Origin: Plastoroseomonas arctica
GTDB taxonomy: Bacteria > Pseudomonadota > Alphaproteobacteria > Acetobacterales > Acetobacteraceae
Direction: 5' to 3'
NCBI RefSeq assembly: GCF_018128965.1
Contig: NZ_JAAEDH010000002.1
Coordinates: 186,001-250,000 of the forward strand
Length of the DNA stretch: 64,000 bases
Position 1 is the stretch's first letter. Every line of letters begins with the position of its first letter. Below, piece after piece: positions 44,714-52,080 of this stretch. The notes beneath the pieces were generated by a model. It saw only the letters and a program-made list of their open reading frames with translations. It had not been told where the DNA came from and ran no database searches. A program made the translations under genes and the position numbers.

Positions 44714-46671
44714 GCGGGCGACGTCGCCCCCTTGGGTGCGGGTGCCGAGACGCGCGTGCGCCGATCCGACAGCGACAGCCCGCCGCCCAGCGCCATCACC
44801 AGCGCGCCGATCCAGATCCACGGCGCCATCGGGTTGCGGTGCAGCCGCAGCACCGCCGCGCCATCGCGCTCATCCCCCATCACCGCATAGAGATCCTGGA
44901 ACACGTTGGTGTGGATCGCGGCCTCGGTCGTGTTCATGCGCGCCACCGGGAACCAGCGCCGCTCCGGCTCCAGCACCGTCACGACAGCGCCGTCGCGCGA
45001 AATGGTCACCGTCGCGCGCCGCGCCGACCAGTTCGGCCCGACCACGTCGCGCACCTCATCGAGCCGCCATTCATACCCGGCCAGGCGATGCGTCTCCCCA
45101 GGCCTCAGCGAGACAAGCGCATCGGTCGCAAGCCCCATCCCCGCCAGCCCCGCGATCGTCACGCCCAACCCCGCATGCCCGAGCGCCGCGCCCCAGGCCG
45201 CGCGCGGCAGATTGCGCGCGCGGTTGAACGCATTGCGCGCGCTGGTGCGGAACACGCCCACCCGATCCGTCACATCGGCCACCGCGCCGAGCAGCAGCCA
45301 CGCCGCCGCGCCAAACCCGATCGCCGGCCACACCGGCGCACCCAGCACGATCTGCGCGACCAGCCACACGCCGAACGCGCCCAGCATCGCCCACCACAGC
45401 CGCTGCAACGCGCCCCACAGCCCCGCGCGCTTCCACGACAGCATCGGCCCCACCGCCATCGCCGCGATCAGCGGAGCCGCCAGCGGCGCCGTCGCCGTGT
45501 TGAAGAAAGGCGGCCCCACGGAAATCTTCACGCCCAGAATCAAATCCGCGAACATCGGATACAGCGTACCCACCAGCACCACCGCCAAAATCGAGCACAG
45601 CAGCAGATTGTTCAGCACCAGCGCGCCCTCACGCGACACCGGCGCGAAAATCCCGATCGGCGACAACCGCCCCGCGCGCCAGGCAAACAGCGCAAACGCG
45701 CCCCCGACATACACCATCAACAGCGCCAGAATGAACACGCCGCGCGACGGATCACTCGCAAAGGAATGCACCGAATTCAGCACCCCCGATCGCACCAGAA
45801 ACGTCCCCAACAGCGACATCGCAAAGGCCAAAATCGCCAGCAGCACCGTCCAGGTCTTCAGCGCCTCGCGCTTCTCGACCACGATCGCCGAATGCAGCAA
45901 CGCCGCCCCGGCCAACCACGGCAGCAGCGACGCATTCTCCACCGGATCCCAGAACCAGAACCCGCCCCACCCCAACTCATAATAAGCCCACCAAGACCCC
46001 AGCGCGATCCCGAGCGTCAGAAACGACCACGCCGCCAGCGCCCAGGGCCGGACCCAGCGCCCCCACGCCGCATCCACCCGCCCCTCGAGCAAGGCCGCCA
46101 CCGCAAAGGCAAACGTCACCGCATACCCGACATAGCCGAGGTAAAGCAGCGGCGGATGAAACGCCAAGCCCGGATCCTGCAAAATGGGATTCAACCCATT
46201 CCCATCCACCGCCGCGGGCCACACCCGATCAAACGGATTCGACGTGAAAATGATGAACGCCAAAAATCCCAGCGCAATAAACCCCAACACCCCAATCACC
46301 CGCGCCTGCAACGACGTCGGCAAGTTCCGCCCAAACCCCGCCACCGCCCCACCACACAACGCCAGGATCAGGACCCACAGAACCATCGACCCCTCATGGT
46401 TCCCCCAAGCCCCACTCAACTTGTACAGCAACGGCTTCGCCGAATGACTGTTCGCCACCACGTTCGACACCGTCGTGTCGTTCACCGCGAAACACCACAA
46501 CAACGCCCCAAACGCCGCCCCAACCGCAATCAACTGCCCCACCGCCAACGCCGGCGCCGCCGCCATTGCGCGCGAAGCCCCCACATGCGCGCCCCACACC
46601 GGCACCACCGCCTGAAACAACGCCAGCGCACACGCCAACGCCAACGCAAAATGGCCAAGCTCGGGGATCAT
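44710..46671 (-). CDS. ccmF: heme lyase CcmF
   Basis: 653 residues with about 14-15 helices. WGGFWFWDPVENASLLPWLA is the WWD heme-handling domain; conserved HSAIVVEKREALKTWT and GSMVLWVLILALCGG. Joins heme to apocytochrome with CcmH/I/G. The gene has very unusual codon use for the window (mostly NNG/NNT: GCG, GTG, GGG, TTG, TTT), strongest in its 5' half; a 60-base stretch at 46501-46560 has 33 C and 11 G on the plus strand. ATG 46671 fixed by family start MIPELGHFALAL. It is separated from ccmE by a palindromic repeat. Confidence 0.95.
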   Translation of the reverse strand: MIPELGHFALALACALALFQAVVPVWGAHVGASRAMAAAPALAVGQLIAVGAAFGALLWCFAVNDTTVSNVVANSHSAKPLLYKLSGAWGNHEGSMVLWVLILALCGGAVAGFGRNLPTSLQARVIGVLGFIALGFLAFIIFTSNPFDRVWPAAVDGNGLNPILQDPGLAFHPPLLYLGYVGYAVTFAFAVAALLEGRVDAAWGRWVRPWALAAWSFLTLGIALGSWWAYYELGWGGFWFWDPVENASLLPWLAGAALLHSAIVVEKREALKTWTVLLAILAFAMSLLGTFLVRSGVLNSVHSFASDPSRGVFILALLMVYVGGAFALFAWRAGRLSPIGIFAPVSREGALVLNNLLLCSILAVVLVGTLYPMFADLILGVKISVGPPFFNTATAPLAAPLIAAMAVGPMLSWKRAGLWGALQRLWWAMLGAFGVWLVAQIVLGAPVWPAIGFGAAAWLLLGAVADVTDRVGVFRTSARNAFNRARNLPRAAWGAALGHAGLGVTIAGLAGMGLATDALVSLRPGETHRLAGYEWRLDEVRDVVGPNWSARRATVTISRDGAVVTVLEPERRWFPVARMNTTEAAIHTNVFQDLYAVMGDERDGAAVLRLHRNPMAPWIWIGALVMALGGGLSLSDRRTRVSAPAPKGATSPA

Positions 46672-46684
46672 GCGGCGCGGCTTT

Positions 46685-47001
46685 CGTGAGGGAGGAAGCA
46701 AGGCCAGGGGCTCCGCCCCTGGACCCCGCGAGGATCGTGTCGATCCTCGACCTCCATTTGTTGGTTGTTGAGATTGGGAAGTGTGTGCTTGCGGTGATGG
46801 GCCGGGTTGGGGAGGGGGCGCATCAAGGGCGCGCGCTTCGTCGTAGGGCGATCCACGCGCCCCCTCCCCAACCCGGCACGCCTTCGGCGAGGCTCAACAC
46901 CCTCCCCAAACCCAGGACCAACAAAGGGGGGTCCAGGGGCCACAGGCTCCTGGCGGGGGTCGAGGGGGCGGAGCCCCCCGCCTTGCTTGCCTCCCCTCAC
47001 G
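46685..47001. repeat. nested palindromic repeat element between ccmF and ccmE
   Basis: About 320 bp. Outer arms: 46685 to about 46775 and about 46903 to 47001 are similar inverted copies (each with CGTGAGGG...AGCAAGGC, a GGGGCTCCGCCCC-type core, and TTTGTTGGT toward the centre). Inner arms: 46801-46821 and 46857-46877 are a perfect 21-bp inverted repeat. Small hairpins lie inside the left outer arm (46705-46724, CCAGGGGC core; 46731-46747). No ORF or transposase within. Fills the whole gap and touches the last codons of ccmE. Confidence 0.85.
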
Positions 47002-47491
47002 ACCCGCTCCGCGTGTTCCACGTGCTGGCCGCTGGGGCGGGGCCTTGGGTGGGGTTCCAGTGGCCGCTCCGGCGCAGCGCGTCCGCCACTTCGGGGGGCA
47101 TGTAGGCTTCGTCGTGGCGCGCCAGGACTTCGGAGGCGCGGAAGGTGCCGTCGGGGGAGAGGCGCCCGAGGGTGACGACGCCTTGGCCTTCGCGGAACAG
47201 GTCGGGGAGGACTCCGGTGTAGGTGACGGGGATGGTGTTGGCGCCGTCGGTGACGCGGAAGGTCGCGGCGGGGCGTCCGTCGGTGCCGAGGGCGCGTGTG
47301 ACGCTGCCGGTTTCGACAAGGCCGCCGAGGCGGAAGGCGCGGCCGCCGGGCGGGGTTTCGCGTACGATGTCGGAGGGGGATTTGAAGAAGACCAGATTGT
47401 CCTGGAACGCGGTGAGCGTGAGGGCGGTGGCGCTGCCGATGCCGAGCGCGCAGAGGCCCACGATCATCAGGCGGCGGCGTTTGCGGGTCAT
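46997..47491 (-). CDS. ccmE: heme chaperone CcmE
   Basis: 164 residues. Short basic N-terminus, membrane helix about 8-28 (LMIVGLCALGIGSATALTLT), then OB-fold beta barrel. Heme-binding site in VLARHDEAYMPPE: H126 (covalent heme) and Y130 (axial). Delivers heme to CcmF. ATG 47491 overlaps the ccmD stop. Its 3' end runs 5 nt into the palindromic repeat. Confidence 0.95.
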   Translation of the reverse strand: MTRKRRRLMIVGLCALGIGSATALTLTAFQDNLVFFKSPSDIVRETPPGGRAFRLGGLVETGSVTRALGTDGRPAATFRVTDGANTIPVTYTGVLPDLFREGQGVVTLGRLSPDGTFRASEVLARHDEAYMPPEVADALRRSGHWNPTQGPAPAASTWNTRSGS

Positions 47492-47622
47492 GCGCGGGGG
47501 TCCAGCTCGGCGAGGCGGGCGCGGGCGGCGCGGTGGCGGAGGGCTGTGCCGAGTGCGAGGCTGCCGAAGACTAAGGCGACGAGGGCGTAGCTGATCGTCA
47601 CGTGCCACCAATGGAGTGTCAT
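47488..47622 (-). CDS. ccmD: heme exporter protein CcmD
   Basis: 44 residues. MTLHWWHVTISYALVALVFG... one membrane helix about residues 8-29 followed by a basic tail (RHRAARARLAELD), the normal CcmD plan. Needed to release holo-CcmE from CcmABC. ATGA overlaps with ccmC and ccmE on both sides. Confidence 0.9.
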   Translation of the reverse strand: MTLHWWHVTISYALVALVFGSLALGTALRHRAARARLAELDPRA

Positions 47623-48413
47623 GCGCGGGCGGCCTCGTGGCGACGGGCGCTGGCGAGTTCGAGGCCGCGGATGCGCCGTTCCATCACGGCGCTGCGAGTG
47701 CGCGCGAGGATCAGCGCCGTGAACAGCAGCGTGAAGCCGAGCGCACAGGTGAGCAGCGGATAGAGGATGTCCACGTGCAGGCCGGGTGCGGCGAGGCGTG
47801 TGACGCTGGCCGGCTGGTGCAGCGTGTTCCACCAGTCGACCGAGAATTTGATGATCGGCACGTTGACCGCCCCGACCAGCGCGAGGATGGCGCCGGCCCG
47901 CGCCCCGCGCTCGGGGTCGTCGAAGGCGCGCACCAGGGCGGCGTGGCCGAGCCAGAGGAAGAACAGGATCAGCACCGAGGTGAGACGTGCATCCCAGACC
48001 CACCAGGTGCCCCACATCGGCTTGCCCCAGAGGCTTCCCGTCGCCAGACACAGCGCGGTGGCGGCAGCACCCACCGGCGACATCTCGCGCGCGGCAAGGT
48101 CGGCCAGCGGGTGGCGCCAGATGAGCGACATCAGCGAGGCGATGACTAGCCCCGTGTAGCCGCCCATCGCAAGCCAGGCCATGGGGACGTGCACGTACAT
48201 GATCCGGACCGTCTCGCCCTGCTGCCAGTCCGGCGGCGAGAAGGCGAGGCCCCAGGCTAGGCCGATACCGAGGACCAAGACCGTGGCTCCCCAAAGCCAG
48301 GGCATCACCTTGCCGGTCGTGCGCAGGAAGCGGCCCGGATTGGCGAATCGGTGCAGCCCGCCGCCGCGCGGGGGTGCCGAAGTCACTGTTGGGTCTTGGG
48401 TCCTGGCGTCCAC
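47619..48413 (-). CDS. ccmC: heme exporter/heme handling protein CcmC
   Basis: 264 residues, six helices. WWD domain WGTWWVWDARLTSVLILFFLW and heme-ligand histidines in YVHVPMAWLAMGGYTG and GAVNVPIIKFSVDWWNTLHQPASV. Attaches heme to CcmE. GTG 48413 is the start. First visible gene of the ccmC-D-E-(repeat)-F-G-H-I run; ccmA and ccmB are not upstream here. Confidence 0.95.
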   Translation of the reverse strand: MDARTQDPTVTSAPPRGGGLHRFANPGRFLRTTGKVMPWLWGATVLVLGIGLAWGLAFSPPDWQQGETVRIMYVHVPMAWLAMGGYTGLVIASLMSLIWRHPLADLAAREMSPVGAAATALCLATGSLWGKPMWGTWWVWDARLTSVLILFFLWLGHAALVRAFDDPERGARAGAILALVGAVNVPIIKFSVDWWNTLHQPASVTRLAAPGLHVDILYPLLTCALGFTLLFTALILARTRSAVMERRIRGLELASARRHEAARA

Positions 48414-48456
48414 GCGGTCAAACTAGGGGCTTCCGCGTAATCCTTGAAGGTCCCCC

Positions 48457-48750
48457 ATGCTGTTCGCCGTCCGAATCACCGACAAGCCCGGCATGGGCGC
48501 CACCAGGCGCGGCGTCCGGGACGCCCATATCGCCTATCTTTCCGCCCATGCCGCCATGCTGGTGCTGGCCGGCCCGGTGATGGATGCCGAGGGCAATTCC
48601 ATCGGCTCGGTGCGCCTGGTCGAGGCGGAGAACCGGCCGGCGGCGGAACGGCTCTGCGCGGAGGACCCCTTCGCGCTGGCCGGGTGCTTCGCGAGCGTGG
48701 AGATCGATCCCTACCGGATCGTGTTCCGCGACGGCCGCCTGGTCGAGTGA
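48457..48750 (+). CDS. YciI-like protein
   Basis: 97 residues, ferredoxin-like YCII fold. MLFAVRITDKPG...AHIAYLSAHAAMLVLAGPVMDAEG with the conserved His (HIAYL) and Asp of the family; ends YRIVFRDGRLVE. Function of the family is mostly unknown. ATG 48457 with GAAGG 6 nt upstream. Single gene, divergent from ccmC. Confidence 0.88.
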   Translation: MLFAVRITDKPGMGATRRGVRDAHIAYLSAHAAMLVLAGPVMDAEGNSIGSVRLVEAENRPAAERLCAEDPFALAGCFASVEIDPYRIVFRDGRLVE

Positions 48751-48917
48751 GAGGGCACCTCGATTGGGGCCGTGTAGCCATTCGGCGCGGTTCTGCGTTA
48801 AGGCATTGGCGCGCCCGCGCAGGCGGCCGCCAAGAACTGGGCCTGCCATGGGCAAACAGCATGCGGTCACCCGACCGGATCGCGCCCGATCGCAATCCCG
48901 CTTGAAGGAACAGGACC

Positions 48918-49712
48918 ATGGACAAATTCCTCGACGGCCGCGGCGCGCTCGTCACCGGGTCGACCAGCGGCATCGGCCACGGCATTGCGTTGCTGCTCGC
49001 CAAGGCCGGCGCGAAGGTCATGCTCAACGGCTTCGGCAAGCCCGATGAGATCGCGAAGGCCCGCGCCGAGGTCGGTTCGCTGATGGGCGTGGCCGAGGCG
49101 CCCTACTCCGCCGCCGACCTGTCAAAGCCCGAAGCCGTGCGCCAGATGATCAAGGACGCCGAGGCCGCGCTTGGCACGCTTGACATCCTGGTGAACAATG
49201 CCGGCATCCAGGTCGTCGCCCCGATCGAGGAATTCCCCGACGACAAGTTCGACGCGATCATCGCGATCAACATGAGCAGCAATTTCCACGCGATCAAGGC
49301 GGCGCTGCCGGGCATGAAGGCGCGCGACTGGGGCCGCATCATCAACATCGCCTCCGCCCACGGCCTGCGCGGCAGCCCCCACAAGGTCGCCTACGTGATG
49401 GCCAAGCACGCCGTCGTCGGCATGACCAAGGTCGTCGCCCAGGAGGTCGCGCAGACGCCGATCACGGTGAACGCGATCTGCCCCGGCTTCGTGCGCACCC
49501 CGCTTGCCGAGGCGCAGCTCGCCCCGCTGGCAAAGGAGCATGGCGTCAGCGAGGAGGTCGCGCTGCGCGACTACCTGCTGGAGAAGCAGCCCTCCAAGCG
49601 CTGGATCGAGGTCGACGAGGTGGCGCAGATGGCGCTGTACCTGTGCGGCCCGGGCTCCGGCGGCGTGACCGGCACGGCGCTGTCCATCGACGGAGGCTGG
49701 ACCTCAGCGTGA
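48918..49712 (+). CDS. bdhA: 3-hydroxybutyrate dehydrogenase (SDR)
   Basis: 264 residues. Cofactor motif VTGSTSGIGHGIAL, NNAGIQVVAPIEEFPDDKFD, catalytic Ser/Tyr/Lys in NIASAHGLRGSPHKVAYVMAKHAVVG, and NAICPGFVRTPLAEAQL. The QVVAPIEEFPDDKWD/FD and SAHGLVAS/RGSP.K wording are typical of D-3-hydroxybutyrate dehydrogenase in PHB metabolism. SD GAAGGA precedes ATG 48918. Followed 10 bp later by a patatin-like lipase on the same strand. Confidence 0.9.
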   Translation: MDKFLDGRGALVTGSTSGIGHGIALLLAKAGAKVMLNGFGKPDEIAKARAEVGSLMGVAEAPYSAADLSKPEAVRQMIKDAEAALGTLDILVNNAGIQVVAPIEEFPDDKFDAIIAINMSSNFHAIKAALPGMKARDWGRIINIASAHGLRGSPHKVAYVMAKHAVVGMTKVVAQEVAQTPITVNAICPGFVRTPLAEAQLAPLAKEHGVSEEVALRDYLLEKQPSKRWIEVDEVAQMALYLCGPGSGGVTGTALSIDGGWTSA

Positions 49713-49722
49713 GGATGGGCGC

Positions 49723-50760
49723 GTGAGCGAGACGCCGGGGCCGAAGAAGCGCGTCAGTCTCGCACTCCAGGGTGGCGGCACGCATGGTGCCTTCACCTGG
49801 GGCGTGCTCGAGCGCCTGCTGGAGGAGGAGCGCCTGGAGATCGACGGCGTTTCCGGCACCTCCGCCGGCGCGATCAACGCAACGTTGGTGGTCCAGGGCC
49901 TGATCGAGGGTGGGGCGCCGGGGGCGATCGCGCTGCTCGACAAATTCTGGCGCGCGATCGGGGCGGGCCTGGCGATGAGCCCGTTGCAATCGACGCCGCT
50001 GGAGAAGGCGATCTGGGGCTACGACCTCACCTATTCGCTCGCCTACCGCACCTTCGACGTGATGGCGCGGATGCTCTCGCCCTATCAGATGAACCCCTTC
50101 CCCTTCGACTGGAACCCGCTGCGCCAGGCGCTGGAGAGGCACATCGACTTCACCATGCTGCAGAGCACGGTGAAGGCGCCGCGGCTGTTCGTCTCTGCCA
50201 CCAACGTGCGCACCGGCAAGCCGCGCATCTTCTCGCGGCGCGAGATCACGCCCGATGCGCTGCTCGCCTCGGCCTGCCTGCCGCAGGTGTTCAAGGCGGT
50301 GGAGATCGACGGCGACCCGTATTGGGACGGCGGCTACCTCGGCAACCCCGCGCTGTGGCCGCTATATGAGCAGGGCGGCCCGCCGGACCTGATGCTGGTG
50401 ATGCTCAACCCGTTGGTGCGCGACGAGATCCCCACCAACGCCTCCGATATCGTGAACCGGCTGAACGAGATCACCTTCAACGGCTCCCTGATGGCGGAGA
50501 TGCGGGCAATCGATTTCGTGCAGCGCCTGCTCGACACCGGACGCCTCGAACAGCCGCGCTACCGGCGCCTATTCATCCATGTGGTCGAGGATGAGGACCG
50601 CATGCGCGGCTTCAAGCTCTCGACCAAGTTCAACGGCGACTGGGAATTCCTCGCCACGCTGCGCCAGTACGGGCGCGAGGCGGCGGATCGCTGGATCAAG
50701 GCCAACTTCGACAAGCTCGGGCGAGAGAGCAGCGCCGACGTGCGGTCGATGTATCTCTAA
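49723..50760 (+). CDS. patatin-like phospholipase family protein
   Basis: 345 residues. Oxyanion loop LQGGGTHGAF, nucleophile GTSAG in VSGTSAGAINATL, catalytic Asp in YWDGGYLGNPALWPL. C-terminal region LMLVMLNPLVRDEIPTNASDIVNRLNEITFN matches the DUF3734-bearing group of RssA-like proteins. Likely acyl hydrolase at the membrane. GTG 49723. With bdhA 10 bp upstream the pair may act in PHB or lipid turnover, but this is inference. Convergent overlap of 4 nt with the Bug gene. Confidence 0.88.
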   Translation: MSETPGPKKRVSLALQGGGTHGAFTWGVLERLLEEERLEIDGVSGTSAGAINATLVVQGLIEGGAPGAIALLDKFWRAIGAGLAMSPLQSTPLEKAIWGYDLTYSLAYRTFDVMARMLSPYQMNPFPFDWNPLRQALERHIDFTMLQSTVKAPRLFVSATNVRTGKPRIFSRREITPDALLASACLPQVFKAVEIDGDPYWDGGYLGNPALWPLYEQGGPPDLMLVMLNPLVRDEIPTNASDIVNRLNEITFNGSLMAEMRAIDFVQRLLDTGRLEQPRYRRLFIHVVEDEDRMRGFKLSTKFNGDWEFLATLRQYGREAADRWIKANFDKLGRESSADVRSMYL

Positions 50761-51710
50761 TCCCGCCAGGGATGCTGCGCCCACAGCGCCGCATACTCGT
50801 CCCGCATCGCGCGCAGCGCGGTGAGGTAGGCGTCCGGCCCCAGGTAGCGCAGCGGCAGATCCTGCTGCGCCGCGGAGCGCAGAAACTCCTCGTCGCGCAG
50901 GGCGAACTCCACCGCGCCGGCCAGCCGCGCCAGCACCGGCGCCGGCATCCCCGCGGGTGCGGCGACGCCACGCATCGAGCTCTGCACGATGTCGAACCCC
51001 AGCTCGCGAAACGTTGGCAATTCCGGCACCGCGCTCCAGCGTCCATCGCGCATCTGCCCGAGCGCGCGCAACAGCCCCGCTCGTTGGTCTGGCAGCCCTT
51101 CCGCGATGTTCATCGCCGCCAGCTGGATGGTGCGCGACAGGATCGCATTGCGCACCTGCGACGAACCGGCGAACGGCACATGCAACAGCTGAATGCCGGC
51201 GATGCGCTCGAAGGCCAGCGTGGCGAGATGGTCGTCCGAGCCCACGCCCGTCGTGCCATAGGCGATCGTCCCCGGCGCCGCCCGCGCCGCCCTTACCAGA
51301 TCATCGAGCGTGCGGATCGCACTGTCCCCATTCACCCAATAGCCGCAGGGGTCATCGACGATGTTCGCGATGGGCGAGAAATCCTCCAGCCGGTAGCGCG
51401 CCCGCCGCTCGATCGGGATGGTGACGATGTTCGGCGTGTTGATGAACCCGATCGTGTAGCCATCCGGCCGCGCGCGCGCCAGCTCGCCCCAGCCGATCTC
51501 GCCGCCCGCGCCGGCGCGATTGACGATCACCACCGACTGCCCAAGATCCTTCTCCATCGCGCGCCCCAAGGTCCGCGCCGCGACGTCCGTACCCCCGCCC
51601 GCGGCAAACGCCACGATCATCGTCACCGACCGCTCCGGCGACCAGGCGGATTGCGCCCGTGCCACCAACGGCACCACACCCAACGCCAAAGCCCGCCGCG
51701 TCACCCGCAT
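50757..51710 (-). CDS. TctC/Bug-family periplasmic receptor
   Basis: 317 residues. Signal segment MRVTRRALALGVVPLVARAQS (Tat-like RR). VTMIVAFAAGGGTDVAARTL, IVNRAGAGGEIGWGEL, PDGYTIGFINTPN, YGTTGVGSDDHLATL and VPELPTFRELGFDIV are family hallmarks. ATG 51710 precedes the signal segment. Orphan receptor; ligand unknown. Confidence 0.9.
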   Translation of the reverse strand: MRVTRRALALGVVPLVARAQSAWSPERSVTMIVAFAAGGGTDVAARTLGRAMEKDLGQSVVIVNRAGAGGEIGWGELARARPDGYTIGFINTPNIVTIPIERRARYRLEDFSPIANIVDDPCGYWVNGDSAIRTLDDLVRAARAAPGTIAYGTTGVGSDDHLATLAFERIAGIQLLHVPFAGSSQVRNAILSRTIQLAAMNIAEGLPDQRAGLLRALGQMRDGRWSAVPELPTFRELGFDIVQSSMRGVAAPAGMPAPVLARLAGAVEFALRDEEFLRSAAQQDLPLRYLGPDAYLTALRAMRDEYAALWAQHPWRD

Positions 51711-52080
51711 CCGATCGCCCCCCGCGCACCGTGTCTTCCCGGCGCTTGAGGCGGATAGTGGCAGGCTGTTCGGAGGAGGCAAGGCCGGGGCCTTCGGCGT
51801 TTGAGCGCGACCGGCTGATCACCGATTTCGGCGACGCTTGGACCCCAGCCTCGTCGGACATTGGCTTGCGGGTTTTTGTCCAAGGCCTGGAAAAGACACT
51901 AGCCGAGGTGTCGACCAAGTCGCCGCCATTCAAATGGTCGATTGGCATCGGACGCTGTTGCCCAACCGGTCATCATCGTTGCGGAAGAGCGCCAGAACTC
52001 CCGCAGCACGGACGCGATCCCAGGGGTTTCAGGTTGGACGTCTTTCGCGTAACAGGTCACCCGCGCGAGTGGAGGCAGAC
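51711..52080. other. intergenic region upstream of the glycan fusion gene
   Basis: 370 bp between a divergent Bug receptor and the 1040-codon gene; both promoters should lie here. An open frame runs into the big gene from 51838, but it lacks a ribosome site and its peptide is unlike the protein. GGAGG at 52072-52076 is the ribosome site of ATG 52081. No other structure seen. Confidence 0.5.

Noticed and set aside
44839-46689. Open frame of 616 codons on the plus strand opposite ccmF
   Set aside because: Peptide is almost only Arg, Pro, His and Gln, as expected from the skewed ccmF opposite strand; no ribosome site or domain.
46685-47001. Insertion sequence or CRISPR-like array at the palindrome
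   Set aside because: No transposase, no regular direct repeats with spacers; the structure is inverted and nested.
51838-52080. N-terminal extension of the 1040-residue glycan protein
   Set aside because: Sequence before ATG 52081 is not protein-like and lacks a ribosome site, while GGAGG sits right before ATG 52081.
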